DNA of 64,000 nt, from the NCBI RefSeq assembly GCF_900183975.1, contig NZ_LT853882.1, positions 3,155,501 to 3,219,500 on the forward strand. Reading direction: 5' to 3'. This DNA comes from Xanthomonas fragariae (lineage in GTDB: Bacteria > Pseudomonadota > Gammaproteobacteria > Xanthomonadales > Xanthomonadaceae). Below the pieces are notes generated by a model. The model made no database searches. It had not been told where the DNA came from and saw only the letters and a program-made list of their open reading frames with translations. Every line of letters begins with the position of its first letter. Position 1 is the stretch's first letter. Positions 11,145 to 22,940 of this stretch are shown piece by piece. Position numbers and translations under genes: made by a program.

Positions 11145-12207
11145 GCTCGAAGCGCTGGCCGAGCGCCGCGAAGAATTGCAGCACCTGCTCTCCGACCCCG
11201 ACGTGGTCAACAACAACGACAAGTTCCGCACGTTGTCGCGCGAACTGTCGCAGCTGGAGCCGGTGGCCGTGGCACTGGAAGACGAAGCACGCGCCAAGGC
11301 CGATCTGAGCGCGGCCGACGCCATGCGCAATGACCCGGAGATGCGCGAGCTGGCAGAAGAAGAGATCGCCGCCGCACAGGCGCGTCTGGAAGAGCTCGAT
11401 GCACAACTGGCACTGCTGCTGGTGCCACGTGACCCGCGCGACGACGGCAACCTGTTTCTGGAAGTGCGCGCCGGCACCGGTGGCGACGAAGCAGCAATCT
11501 TCGCCGGCGATCTGTTTCGCATGTACGCGCGCTACGCCGAGCGCCAGGGCTGGAAGGTGGAAATCGAATCCGACAGCCCCGGCGAGCACGGCGGCTACAA
11601 GGAAGTCGTGGCGCGGGTGGTCGGGCGCGGCGCGTACTCGCGGCTGAAGTTCGAGTCCGGCACTCACCGCGTGCAGCGCGTGCCGGCGACCGAATCGCAG
11701 GGCCGTATCCATACCTCGGCGGCCACGGTGGCGATCATTCCCGAAGCCGATGATGTGGAAGAGATCGTGATCAATCCAGCCGATCTGAAAGTCGACACGT
11801 TCCGCTCGTCCGGCGCTGGTGGTCAGCACGTCAACAAGACCGAGTCGGCGATCCGTATCACGCATGTGCCGAGCGGCGTGGTGGTGGAATGCCAGACCGA
11901 GCGCAGCCAGCATGCCAATCGCGACAAGGCGATGAAGAGGCTAAAGGCACAATTGGTGGAAGCCGAACGCAGCAAGGCCGCCGCCGCCGAAGCGCAGACG
12001 CGCAAACTGCAGGTGGGCAGCGGCGACCGCAGTCAGCGCATCCGCACCTATAACTTCCCGCAGGGCCGCATCACCGACCACCGTGTCGAAGGGCTTACGC
12101 TGTACGACCTGCCCAATATCATCGAAGGCGATCTGGATGCCTTGATCGCGAGGCTGCTGCACGAGCATCAGGCCGACGAACTGGCGCGGTTGAGCGATAG
12201 CCCGTGA
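11122..12207 (+). CDS. prfA: Peptide chain release factor 1
   Basis: RF1 recognises UAA and UAG. The 361-aa length is normal. The codon-recognition motif region is in domain 2 ([19 protein letters not shown]) and the catalytic GGQ is in [14 protein letters not shown], at about residue 235. The Gln is the substrate of PrmC, encoded at 38378-39238 in this window. The start lies inside the end of hemA, and the stop overlaps the GTG start of the next gene as GTGA. Confidence 0.98.
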   Translation: MTPTLRRKLEALAERREELQHLLSDPDVVNNNDKFRTLSRELSQLEPVAVALEDEARAKADLSAADAMRNDPEMRELAEEEIAAAQARLEELDAQLALLLVPRDPRDDGNLFLEVRAGTGGDEAAIFAGDLFRMYARYAERQGWKVEIESDSPGEHGGYKEVVARVVGRGAYSRLKFESGTHRVQRVPATESQGRIHTSAATVAIIPEADDVEEIVINPADLKVDTFRSSGAGGQHVNKTESAIRITHVPSGVVVECQTERSQHANRDKAMKRLKAQLVEAERSKAAAAEAQTRKLQVGSGDRSQRIRTYNFPQGRITDHRVEGLTLYDLPNIIEGDLDALIARLLHEHQADELARLSDSP

Positions 12208-13910
12208 GTGCGCAGGTTCCGCGCGAGCTGTTGCAGCTGCGCGAGGCGGTGCGACGGCAACCCGGCGATTTCGTGGCCTGGTTGATGCTGGCTGATGCCG
12301 AGTTGGGCATGGGCGCGATTGCTGCCGGCGAAGCTGCGGTGCAACGCGCACTGATGTTGCATCCGGGTCATCCGGAAGCGGTCGCACGGCTGGGTCGGGT
12401 GCGCTGGGCGCAGCAGCGGCATGCCGAAGCGGCTTTGTTGCTGCTGCGGGCATCCAATCTTGTGCCGCACCATCCAGGTATTGCGTTGTGGCTTGGGCAT
12501 GCCTTGGAAGACGCAGGCCAAGCCGAAGAGGCGGCAGCCGCATATACACGCGCGCATCAGTTGCTGCCCGAGGAGCCGTACATCGCTGCGCAGTTGCTCA
12601 ACTGGCAACGCCGTCTGTGCAACTGGCCTGGGCTGGATGCGCTCTCCGCGCAGGTGCGCGCTGCGGTGACGCAAGGCGCTGCGGCGGTGGAGCCGTTCGC
12701 CTTCTTGAGCGAAGACGCCAATGCCGCCGAACAACTGGCCTGTGCACGGACGCGTGCGCAGGCGATCGCCTCGGTTCTACGCCCGCTTTGGCCAACAACA
12801 GTGCGCCGCCAGGGTGCATTGCGGATCGGCTTCGTCTCCAATGGCTTCGGTGCGCATCCCACCGGCTTGCTGACGGTAGCGCTATTGGAAGCGCTGCAAC
12901 GGCGTCAGCCGGAATTACAACTGCACCTGTTTGCGACCAGCCATGACGATCGCAGCGAGATTCGTACGCGCCTGGCGCAAGCCACGACCTTGCACGATGT
13001 CACTGCGCTGGGGCATCTGGCCACTGCGCACCACATCCGCGATCAGGGCATCGATCTATTGTTCGATCTGCGCGGCTGGGGCGGTGGCGGGCGTCCGGAA
13101 GTGTTTGCGTTACGGCCGGCGCCAGTACAGGTGAACTGGCTGGCGTATCCGGGCACTTCGGGTGCGCCGTGGATAGACTATGTGCTGGGCGATGGGTTTG
13201 CGTTGCCACCGTCGTTGGAGCCGTTTTACAGCGAAAAGGTGGTGCGCTTGAGCCGCGCGTTCCAGCCGTCGGATACCTCGCGCGTGGTTGCCGAACCACC
13301 CTCGCGCGTCGAGTGCGGCTTGCCTGAGCACGGTGTGGTGCTGTGCTGCTTCAACAATAGTTACAAGCTCAATCCACGCAGCATGACGCGCACGCTGGCG
13401 GTGTTGCGCGCGGTGCCGGACAGCGTGCTGTGGTTGTTGTCGGGGCCGGGTCAGGCCGATGCGCGGTTGCGTGCGGCGGCGCAGGCGCAAGGCGTAGAGG
13501 CGCAGCGGTTGGTGTTCATGCCGAAGTTGCCACATCCGCAGTATCTGGCGCGCTATCGGCATGCGGATCTATTTTTGGATACGCATCCGTACAACGCGCA
13601 TACCACGGCATCGGATGCGTTGTGGGCGGGGTGTCCGGTGTTGACGACGCCAGGTGAAGCGTTTGCTGCGCGGGTGGCTGGGAGTTTGAATCACCATCTG
13701 GGGTTGGATGAGATGAATGTGGCTGATGACGTTGCGTTTGTTGCCAAAGCGGTGGAGGTGGCGGGTAATCTGCGGGCGTTGGTTGCGTTGCGGGAGCGGG
13801 TGGCGGAGCGTCGGCGCGAGTCGGGGTTGTTCGATATGGACGGGTTTGCGGACGATTTGGCGGAGTTGGTGGGTGAGGTGGCGCGGGAGCATGGTTGGTT
13901 GGGAGATTAG
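12204..13910 (+). CDS. GT41 O-GlcNAc transferase-like TPR protein (SPINDLY family)
   Basis: It matches the X. campestris O-GlcNAc transferase homologue whose structure has been solved. The length is 568 aa, and counting residues puts His218 in [10 protein letters not shown] and Lys388 in [10 protein letters not shown], the positions described for the proposed base and the UDP-binding lysine. The layout is N-terminal TPRs (about 1-180) followed by two Rossmann-like lobes of a GT-B fold. The [19 protein letters not shown] donor-site motif lies near 475-493. The start is GTG, overlapping the prfA stop. The native protein substrate in Xanthomonas is not known to me. GC content drops somewhat towards the 3' end. 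Confidence 0.93.
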   Translation: MSAQVPRELLQLREAVRRQPGDFVAWLMLADAELGMGAIAAGEAAVQRALMLHPGHPEAVARLGRVRWAQQRHAEAALLLLRASNLVPHHPGIALWLGHALEDAGQAEEAAAAYTRAHQLLPEEPYIAAQLLNWQRRLCNWPGLDALSAQVRAAVTQGAAAVEPFAFLSEDANAAEQLACARTRAQAIASVLRPLWPTTVRRQGALRIGFVSNGFGAHPTGLLTVALLEALQRRQPELQLHLFATSHDDRSEIRTRLAQATTLHDVTALGHLATAHHIRDQGIDLLFDLRGWGGGGRPEVFALRPAPVQVNWLAYPGTSGAPWIDYVLGDGFALPPSLEPFYSEKVVRLSRAFQPSDTSRVVAEPPSRVECGLPEHGVVLCCFNNSYKLNPRSMTRTLAVLRAVPDSVLWLLSGPGQADARLRAAAQAQGVEAQRLVFMPKLPHPQYLARYRHADLFLDTHPYNAHTTASDALWAGCPVLTTPGEAFAARVAGSLNHHLGLDEMNVADDVAFVAKAVEVAGNLRALVALRERVAERRRESGLFDMDGFADDLAELVGEVAREHGWLGD

Positions 13911-13984
13911 GAGTGGACTTGTTGCACCGGCGGTTTCACGCCGTTGTGCTGTACCCGATCGTCCAGGCTCGCTAGGCTGGCGGC

Positions 13985-14503
13985 ATGCCTTCCAATCTCG
14001 ACTTCATTCCCTTGCGACTGTGCGTGCTGACGGTGTCCGACAGCCGTACGCTGGCCGATGATCGTTCCGGCGATTATCTGGTCCAGGCCCTAATCCACGA
14101 AGGTCATGTTCTGCACGAGCGTGCGCTGTGTCCGGACGATCGTTACCGTATGCGGGCGATCGTTTCGGGCTGGATTGCCGATACGCAGGTCAACGGCATC
14201 CTGATAACGGGCGGCACTGGTTTCACTGGCCGCGACAGCACGCCAGAGGCAATCACGCCGTTGCTGGACAAGACCATGCCCGGCTTCGGCGAATTGTTCC
14301 GCGCCATCAGTGTGGAAGAAATCGGCACCTCATCACTGCAATCGCGTGCGTTTGCGGGGCTGGCCAATCACAGCTTTGTATTCTGCCTGCCCGGCTCCAC
14401 GCCGGCCTGCCGCACAGCGTGGGAAAAGATCGTGCGTGCGCAATTAGATGCACGCACCAAGCCCTGCAATCTGGCGACATTGCGTCCACGCCTGGGCGAA
14501 TAG
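13985..14503 (+). CDS. moaB: Molybdenum cofactor biosynthesis protein MoaB
   Basis: MoaB/MogA-fold proteins adenylylate molybdopterin. The 172-aa product has LCVLTVSDSRTLADD at the N-terminus, the ITGGTGFTGRDSTPEAI loop and the GSTPACRTAWEKIV segment near the C-terminus, all typical of MoaB. It starts at an ATG 74 bases after the O-GlcNAc transferase gene and is followed by the PPK2 gene 30 bases later, so the three may share a transcript. Confidence 0.94.
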   Translation: MPSNLDFIPLRLCVLTVSDSRTLADDRSGDYLVQALIHEGHVLHERALCPDDRYRMRAIVSGWIADTQVNGILITGGTGFTGRDSTPEAITPLLDKTMPGFGELFRAISVEEIGTSSLQSRAFAGLANHSFVFCLPGSTPACRTAWEKIVRAQLDARTKPCNLATLRPRLGE

Positions 14504-14533
14504 CCTGCGCGTTCCATCGCTGTCGGAACGCCC

Positions 14534-15316
14534 ATGTCGCACCTGAAACGCAAGGCTTACAAAAAGTTGCTGGAGCCGCTGCAGCTGGAACTGGTCGGCA
14601 TGGCGCATTGGCTGCGCCACACCAATCAGCGCGCGCTGGTGCTGGTGGAAGGCCGCGACACCGCCGGCAAGGGCGGTGTGATCCAGACCATCGTCAGCCA
14701 TCTCAATCCGCGCCAATGCCGGACGGTGGCGTTGCCCAAGCCCAGCGATCGCGAAAGCACGCAGTGGTATTTCCAGCGCTACGTGACGCATCTGCCGGCC
14801 GGCGGTGAATTGGTGCTGATGGATCGCAGCTGGTACAACCGCGCCGGCGTGGAGCGGGTGATGGGCTACTGTACCGACGCGCAGTACGCGGCGTTTTTGC
14901 AGCAGACGCCGCGTTTCGAACAGATGCTGGTCGACGATGGCATCCTGCTGTTCAAATACTGGTTATGCGTAGACCAGGCCGAGCAGGAAAAGCGCTTCGC
15001 CGAGCGCCACGAAGATCCGCTGAAGGGCTGGAAACTGTCGCCGGTCGATGTGCAGTCGCGCACCAGATACGACGACTACACCGCCGCGCGCGAACGCATG
15101 CTCGAAGTGACGCACACGCCCTATGCGCCGTGGACGCTGGTCGATTTCAACGATCAGAAGCGCGGCCGGCTGAGCCTGATCCGCGATCTGCTGGATCGGC
15201 TCCCGGACACCTCGATGCCCGAAGAGCTGGTGCAACTGCCGCCATTGCAAAGCGAGCTGCACAAAGAACAGTACGGCGTGCTGAAACCGATCGACGATTA
15301 CGCCGGCCAGTCCTGA
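14534..15316 (+). CDS. ppk2: Polyphosphate kinase 2 family protein
   Basis: PPK2 enzymes move phosphate between polyphosphate and nucleotides. The 260-aa single-domain protein has the Walker A GRDTAGKGGVIQ near residue 40, the lid-like stretch LPKPSDRESTQWYFQRYVTHLP, and Walker B-type LVLMDRSWYNRAGVE. Short PPK2s of this kind phosphorylate nucleoside mono- or diphosphates; which class cannot be read with certainty here. The 3' end overlaps the converging gene at 15298 by 19 bases. Confidence 0.92.
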   Translation: MSHLKRKAYKKLLEPLQLELVGMAHWLRHTNQRALVLVEGRDTAGKGGVIQTIVSHLNPRQCRTVALPKPSDRESTQWYFQRYVTHLPAGGELVLMDRSWYNRAGVERVMGYCTDAQYAAFLQQTPRFEQMLVDDGILLFKYWLCVDQAEQEKRFAERHEDPLKGWKLSPVDVQSRTRYDDYTAARERMLEVTHTPYAPWTLVDFNDQKRGRLSLIRDLLDRLPDTSMPEELVQLPPLQSELHKEQYGVLKPIDDYAGQS

Positions 15317-16524
15317 GAAACTCCGTCGCTGGCCGCGGTTGCACGCGGCAGTGGCTGCAGGCCGGCCTGACGTTCGGCCTGCTCCGCTTGCAGCACCAAC
15401 TGACTCAGGCGCTCACTGAATAGCTGCATGAAACCGCGATGCAACGGACGCATTGCCTCCATGTAATCGACGTCGTCGGCCTGCGGCCCAAGCGGGCTGC
15501 AGGACGACAGCAGCATCTCGTCCAGACGCAACGCGCTGTCCGGCAGCCGCACCAGCGCGGCGCGACGCAACCAATCGCGCATGCCTTCGCGATATTCGGC
15601 GGCCAGGATGTAAGCCACTTCGACTTGGTCCAGGTCAACGTCCGGGTTCCATGCCAGCACCTGGATGACATGCGAGCGCTCGTCCAACGTGCGGCCTTCG
15701 GCGACCAGCGCATGCAGTTGCTGCAACAGGCGCCATTGCACGCTGGCGGCATCGCGCTGCGGGGCCGGCATGGCGCTAATGGCCAGCGCCAGACGGCGCG
15801 CGAACAACGCCGGCACGTCGGCCAGCACGATCGGGCCGGCATCGGCGCCGAGCAGAAAACGTTCGGTGCGCAGTTCCGCGGTGTCGGGCAGATAGCCATC
15901 CTGCAGCGGGCGCATCACGCCGTGGTCGAGCAAGGACAGCACCACATCCAGCCAGTAGCGACGCTCTTGCTGCAACGCGCGGTTGGCCGACGCGATCTGC
16001 CAGGCAGGGCGCAGCTCGTCCAGGCGGGCGATACATGCCTGAGCATCCAATCCATCCCAAGGTGCCCGGCTGGCGTCATTGGGGTCGAACATTTCTACGC
16101 TGAGCATGCCATCGCCGAAGCGGTGCCAGATCGCGCCACGTTGGGCGCCGGCCGGGTCAGGCTTGATCGCGACCGGTGCAGCGGTGGCCGGACGCAACAA
16201 CGCCGCGTAGGCATCGGTCCACGAATCGGGCAAGCGTGCCGATAGGGGATAGCTCGCCGAGGACCGGCCCAGCCTCAGGCGCGCCAAACGCAAGCTCCAC
16301 AGCAGCGCACCGATCACGATGCCGCCGAAGATCCAGGCCAGCAGCCAGCTGGTGGCCGCCTGCTTAGACTGTAAGACGCGGGTCTGCGGTTGCAAAAACA
16401 GCAACCAGCCGCTACCCAGCAGAACACTGAGATACAGCCACGGCGCGAACTGCGCCAACTGGCGATTGCCGCGATGTGCAGACTGGTCGTGCCCATTGTT
16501 GTGATCTTGCGTTGGAGCGGCCAT
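15298..16524 (-). CDS. Conserved membrane protein of unknown function
   Basis: I do not recognise this 408-aa protein. Two likely transmembrane segments lie near residues 27-45 (PWLYLSVLLGSGWLLFL) and 58-78 (TSWLLAWIFGGIVIGALLW), with a long soluble C-terminal part of mixed alpha content. The soluble part contains a conserved-looking PDSWTDAYAALLRPA segment after the membrane region. Its 3' end overlaps the ppk2 gene on the other strand. The upstream neighbour on its own strand is the broken acylphosphatase gene. Confidence 0.8.
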   Translation of the reverse strand: MAAPTQDHNNGHDQSAHRGNRQLAQFAPWLYLSVLLGSGWLLFLQPQTRVLQSKQAATSWLLAWIFGGIVIGALLWSLRLARLRLGRSSASYPLSARLPDSWTDAYAALLRPATAAPVAIKPDPAGAQRGAIWHRFGDGMLSVEMFDPNDASRAPWDGLDAQACIARLDELRPAWQIASANRALQQERRYWLDVVLSLLDHGVMRPLQDGYLPDTAELRTERFLLGADAGPIVLADVPALFARRLALAISAMPAPQRDAASVQWRLLQQLHALVAEGRTLDERSHVIQVLAWNPDVDLDQVEVAYILAAEYREGMRDWLRRAALVRLPDSALRLDEMLLSSCSPLGPQADDVDYMEAMRPLHRGFMQLFSERLSQLVLQAEQAERQAGLQPLPRATAASDGVSQDWPA

Positions 16525-16608
16525 TGCATTCCCCTGAACGCCTCATCGCGTTGACAATGATATCGGCGAGGCAACCCAACTCTGTTGCATTGCTGAGGTG
16601 ACGCAAGC

Positions 16609-16876
16609 TCAGCCAGTTACAAAGTCTTCAGTCGACGGAACCATGCAGGGCGTGCGCATCACGGGCGCGACCTCAGCCGCTGGCGGGCCCTGCCAGCGGC
16701 CATGTTTCCAGTGCATCCAAGGCCGCCTCATTACCTGCGGCAAGCACTCCCACGCTGCCGTCCGTCTGGGTGTACGCATGCCCGCGCAAGCCTAATGCGA
16801 CGGCGCGCTGGCGGGCGGAGGCCCGCTACTAAACGCCCTTTACCATTACGCCGACGATGAAACGCGCCGCCTGCAT
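16609..16876 (-). pseudogene. Broken acylphosphatase gene
   Basis: On the minus strand an ATG at 16874-16876 overlaps the stop of the thioredoxin-like gene as TGATG. The frame gives MQAARFIVGVMVKGV, two consecutive TAG codons (16829-16831 and 16826-16828), then RASARQRAVALGLRGHAYTQ and TDGSVGVLAAGNEAALDALE, the acylphosphatase fold. After GPASG a one-base shift at about 16673 moves to EVAPVMRTPCMVPSTEDFVTG and a stop at 16609. The family consensus has GVFFRAS where the two stops lie. The total, 268 bases, is one more than an intact 88-residue gene needs. Acylphosphatases hydrolyse acyl phosphates. Confidence 0.88.
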
Positions 16877-17483
16877 CAACCAGCCTTGCCGGTGATGCCG
16901 GCCGCGGTTTCGATGTCGTGCGCGGTGATAGGGCCGAGAAATTGTTTGGCGATCTTGCCGTCGGGGCCGATCAGATAGGTCATCGGCAGGCCACGCGGCG
17001 TGGCGAAGTCTTGCGGCGGCTGGTACGGGTCGAGAATCGCGATGGGATACGACACCGGGTGGTCTTTCAGGAAGGTCTGCATGTCGGCGCTGGTGATGTC
17101 TTCGTAGGCCAGGCCCACCACTTCGACGGTGTCGCGCATGGTGTGCAGCGCCGACAGCTCGGGCATCTCTTTCAGGCATGGCGCGCACCAGGTTGCCCAG
17201 AAATTGACTACGACCCACTTGCCGCGATGTGCGGCCAGGTCGTAGGTCTCGCCGGTCAGGGTCGGCAGCGAGAGCTTCGGCATTTCGGCGGTCTGCTGTA
17301 CTACCGAGACGTTGGGCGCAGTTGCCGGGTTGGCGGCCGCAGCCGACCTGTCCGGCGCCTGGGTGGTCGCAGCGGGCGCAGCGGCATTGCTGGCGGCGGG
17401 CGCGCCCTCGCTGGTGGGCTTGCAGGCGGTCAGCAACGACAGCGGCAACAGCAGCGCACAGGCGCCGCGCACAAGACGCACAG

Positions 17484-17487
<4 letters not shown>
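16876..17487 (-). CDS. TlpA-like thioredoxin-fold lipoprotein
   Basis: The 203-aa exported protein has a lipoprotein signal with lipobox LLTAC (Cys near residue 21), an Ala- and Pro-rich linker (about 25-60), and then a TlpA/ResA-like thioredoxin domain. The active site is WATWCAPCLKEMPEL and the cis-Pro segment is GLPMTYLIGPDGKI. It probably reduces periplasmic disulfides facing the envelope (family knowledge; substrate unknown). It overlaps the upstream YihY gene by four bases (ATGA) and the acylphosphatase remnant downstream by TGATG. Confidence 0.9.
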
Positions 17488-19810
<2,323 letters not shown>

Positions 19811-19902
19811 CGACGGTGCGCTGCAGCGCCATCGCGCCGGGGTCGTATCATCATCACTGCCCCCGCGCGGCCTGCACCGTGCGCTTTAAGGAGATCGCAG
19901 CA

Positions 19903-20388
19903 GTGGAAGACCTCCTGATCGTTACCACCGGTGGCACGATCGACAAGATCTACTTCGACGACAAATCGGACTACCAGATCGGGGACCCGCAGATCGGCCA
20001 GATCCTCCAGGAACTGGGCGTTACCTTCCGCTTCTCGGTGATCCCGATCATTCGCAAGGACTCGCTGCACATCAACGATGCCGACCGCGAGCTGATCCGC
20101 GCCACCATCGCCGCGCAGCCAACGCGACATGTATTGATCACCCACGGCACCGATTCGATGGTGGAAACCGGCAAGGTACTGCAGTCGTTCGCCGACAAGA
20201 CCATAGTGATGACCGGCGCGCTCAACCCGGCGCGCTTTCGCGGGTCGGATGCCGAATTTAATATCGGCTGCGCAGTCGGTGCGGTGCAGTCGTTGCCGGC
20301 CGGCGTGTATATCGCCATGAACGGGCGCATCTGGAATCCCCAAAAGGTGCGCAAGAACGTCGCCGCCAACCGCTTCGAGTCGGTTTGA
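19903..20388 (+). CDS. Asparaginase/glutaminase N-domain protein
   Basis: The 161-aa protein is a single asparaginase-like N-terminal domain. The nucleophile loop is VTTGGTIDKIYF near the N-terminus, and LITHGTDSMVETGKVL carries the second catalytic Thr and the Asp. The second half of a full L-asparaginase is missing; stand-alone domains of this length are known in Xanthomonas, so this may be the normal form. The start is GTG at 19903 with AAGGAG eight bases upstream. The substrate is inferred from the family. ybaK follows four bases later. Confidence 0.85.
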   Translation: MEDLLIVTTGGTIDKIYFDDKSDYQIGDPQIGQILQELGVTFRFSVIPIIRKDSLHINDADRELIRATIAAQPTRHVLITHGTDSMVETGKVLQSFADKTIVMTGALNPARFRGSDAEFNIGCAVGAVQSLPAGVYIAMNGRIWNPQKVRKNVAANRFESV

Positions 20389-20392
20389 CGCG

Positions 20393-20866
20393 ATGAGCAA
20401 AACCACTCGCGCAACCAAGGCATTGGACGCCGCTGGCGTGGCCTATGTGTTGCACCCGTACGAATACAAGGCCGATGCCGAGGCAAAAGGCTTGCAGGCT
20501 GCGCACGCGTTGGGACTGGCACCGCAGACCGTGCTGAAGACGTTAATGGCGTGGGTGGGTAACCAGGCAGTGTGCGTGGTGATCCCATGCGACCGCCGCG
20601 TGTCGTTGAAGAAACTGGCCAGGGCGCGCGGCGATAAATCGGCGCGCATGATGGACGTTGCCGATGCCGAACGTCGCACCGGTTACAAGGTCGGCGGCAT
20701 CAGCCCGCTTGGCCAGCAACGGCAGACGCCGATGCTGATCGAAATAATTAAGTTTAAAGCGTCATCACTGTGGATCAACGCCGGCCAGCGCGGCCTGCTG
20801 CTGGAACTGCCCGCCGATCGCATCGGTGCGGTGTTGCAGGCGCGCGCTTGCAGTCTTTGCGAGTGA
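20393..20866 (+). CDS. ybaK: Cys-tRNA(Pro) deacylase YbaK
   Basis: YbaK hydrolyses Cys-tRNA(Pro) made when ProRS mischarges. The 157-aa YbaK/ProX fold has LHPYEYKADAEAKGLQAAHAL, the VLKTLMA segment with the conserved Lys, SLKKLARARGDKSARMM and the YKVGGISPLGQ loop. It follows the asparaginase-like gene by four bases and ends at the hairpin that separates it from the converging protease gene. Confidence 0.95.
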   Translation: MSKTTRATKALDAAGVAYVLHPYEYKADAEAKGLQAAHALGLAPQTVLKTLMAWVGNQAVCVVIPCDRRVSLKKLARARGDKSARMMDVADAERRTGYKVGGISPLGQQRQTPMLIEIIKFKASSLWINAGQRGLLLELPADRIGAVLQARACSLCE

Positions 20867-20877
20867 GTTCCGTGCGA

Positions 20878-20908
20878 TTGCGTCCTGCGCTAGTCGCGCA
20901 GGACGCAA
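20878..20908. terminator. Perfect 13-bp hairpin between ybaK and the protease gene
   Basis: TTGCGTCCTGCGC (20878-20890) pairs perfectly with GCGCAGGACGCAA (20896-20908) around a five-base loop. It lies between two converging genes and probably acts as a bidirectional terminator, although neither strand has a strong T run after it. Confidence 0.7.
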
Positions 20909-20915
20909 CGGTCTC

Positions 20916-22616
20916 TCAATACGTCGCCACAAGATTGACCGCCGAGAACGCCAGCGTGGCCTTCACTCGCACGTAATACACACCCGGCGCGGGCGTGCTC
21001 AGCGTGCAACTGTCGGCATTGCCGATCGTAGCGGTACGACAGCTGTAGGCGGTCTCGGTCGGCAACGCACCGGCACGCAGCGACAGATCGGCGTTGCCGC
21101 TGCCACCGCTGAGCGCCACCCGCAAGCTACGTGTGCCCGCAGGCACGTTGATCTGGTAATACAGCGAGCCACCAGCCGCTGCAACCAGGCCACTGCGTGC
21201 TGCATTGCTGGTCAACGTGGTCGAGGCGATCACTGCAGCCACGGCGCCATCGGCGTTGAGCAGCCCTGCTCCGCAGCCTTGTGTGCACGCAACCGGCAGT
21301 TGGCGGGCGCTACTCTTTAGTATGGCTTCCACGCTGGCCGCACTGAGCGGATTGAGCGCCACCGATTGCATCAACGCAATTACGCCGGCCACATGCGGCG
21401 CCGCCATCGAGGTGCCGCTGTAGACCGCATAGTTCGCGTTGGCCGCTGCACCGGTCCCACTATTGAGCGTCGCCAGAATCGACTGCCCGGGTGCGGCAAT
21501 ATCCACGCCCTTGCCGAAGTTGGAGAAGCTGGCCTTGGCGCCGGCCGACGTGGTCGCCGCGACAGCAATAACGTTCGGGCAATTGGCCGGCACGCTGTTG
21601 GCTACGTCGACATTGCTGTTGCCCGCAGCAACCACCACGCTGGTGCCACGCGACACGGCGCTGGCGATCGCATTACTCAAGGTAGTGGAACAGGTGCCGG
21701 TGCCGCCCAGCGACAGGTTGATCACCTTGGCCGGGGTCGGATTGGCCGGCACACCGGACACCGTGCCACCGGACGCCCACACGATCGCATCGGCAATATC
21801 GGACAGATAACCACCGCAGCGGCCCAGCACGCGTACCGGCAACACCTTGGCGTTGAACGCCACCCCAGCAGTGCCGGCGCCATTGTTGGCTGCGGCCGCG
21901 ACGATGCCGGCCACGTGTGTGCCGTGCCAACTGGAATTGGACGCGCTCGCACCGCTGCCACATTCATTGGCGGCGGCCGAGTCGCCGACATCGGCTGCAT
22001 CGCTATCGCGAGCAGTTCCATCGTGGGCGATGAAGGCATCGCTAATGAAGTCGTAACCGGGCAGCACATTGGCTGACAGCTCCGGATGCACAGTGACGCC
22101 GGTATCGATTACCGCCACCACCACACCCTTGCCGGTCGCCTTGTCCCAAGCCGGCCGCACGTTGATGCCGGCGGCGGTCGTGCCCAGCGCCCACTGCTCG
22201 GACAGGCGGGTGTCGTTGGGCACCAGCGTCGGCTGCAGCACCATGTCCACTTCCACCCGCTTGACCGACGGGTCGGCCGCCAGCCGGCGCATCAGGGTTT
22301 CCGCATCGACCCGGTCCAACGCGCGGTCGGCCACCAGCAATTGCGGCCCGACCCCGAGCCAACGCGATGCCGACAACCCGAGGGCACGCCCGCTCCGCGC
22401 CGTCACCGCGCTAGCGATCTCGCGCAGAGAGCCACTCAGACGTCTGCCCTGGTTGCTGGCGGTGCTGTCCTTATAGCTGACGATGAAACGTTGGTGAGTC
22501 GATGCCGACCCCAGCCCCTGCAGGCTGACGTCGCCAGCGAATGCAGGTGCAGTGCCGCACAGCAGTGCACTGGCCAGTGCAATATGACTCAAACCGTAGA
22601 ACCATACATGGCGCAT
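20916..22616 (-). CDS. Secreted S8 subtilisin-like protease
   Basis: This is an extracellular serine protease of the subtilase family. I start at the ATG at 22614-22616 (MRHVWFYGLSHIALASALLC), with GGGAGGG upstream, giving 566 aa. The signal peptide ends near AFAG (28). An inhibitor-like propeptide (about 40-130) is followed by the catalytic domain with Asp171 (VVVAVIDTGVTVHPEL), His231 (WHGTHVAG) and Ser403 (GTSMAAPHVAG). The last 85 residues look like a PPC domain (YYQINVPAGTRSLRVALSGG). Xanthomonas secretes such proteases through the type II system as virulence factors (family knowledge). A decayed copy lies immediately upstream. Confidence 0.95.
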   Translation of the reverse strand: MRHVWFYGLSHIALASALLCGTAPAFAGDVSLQGLGSASTHQRFIVSYKDSTASNQGRRLSGSLREIASAVTARSGRALGLSASRWLGVGPQLLVADRALDRVDAETLMRRLAADPSVKRVEVDMVLQPTLVPNDTRLSEQWALGTTAAGINVRPAWDKATGKGVVVAVIDTGVTVHPELSANVLPGYDFISDAFIAHDGTARDSDAADVGDSAAANECGSGASASNSSWHGTHVAGIVAAAANNGAGTAGVAFNAKVLPVRVLGRCGGYLSDIADAIVWASGGTVSGVPANPTPAKVINLSLGGTGTCSTTLSNAIASAVSRGTSVVVAAGNSNVDVANSVPANCPNVIAVAATTSAGAKASFSNFGKGVDIAAPGQSILATLNSGTGAAANANYAVYSGTSMAAPHVAGVIALMQSVALNPLSAASVEAILKSSARQLPVACTQGCGAGLLNADGAVAAVIASTTLTSNAARSGLVAAAGGSLYYQINVPAGTRSLRVALSGGSGNADLSLRAGALPTETAYSCRTATIGNADSCTLSTPAPGVYYVRVKATLAFSAVNLVATY

Positions 22617-22940
22617 TGAATCCCTCCCCAAGGATGTCGGTCTGCAACCAAAGGCGGGATATAGCCCCAGTTGCGATGAGGCACGCCGGCTGGCGTGGCT
22701 TCCCACCTGCAACGTTATCGACAGGGCACGTGCGAAGCTGAGCAGGGATCGGGAGCAACGCGTGGCGTGCCACCGCGTTCGTTAAGGATGGCAGTCGGAC
22801 AGATAGGCGGTTGCCGCCGTGGCTGCACCGAAGTTATTGCCCGGCCTGGCACGCCGCACATCGCCTTTCCTTGCCTGAAACGACACTGCCCCGCCGAAAC
22901 GGCGCACTGAGTATTAGCGGGCGTGACGCGGCAAACCGCA
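22617..22940. other. Intergenic region between the two subtilase copies
   Basis: These 324 bases hold the ribosome-binding site of the intact protease at their left edge. The right part lies where the C-terminal region of the decayed copy would be. I see no open gene or clear promoter. Confidence 0.5.
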
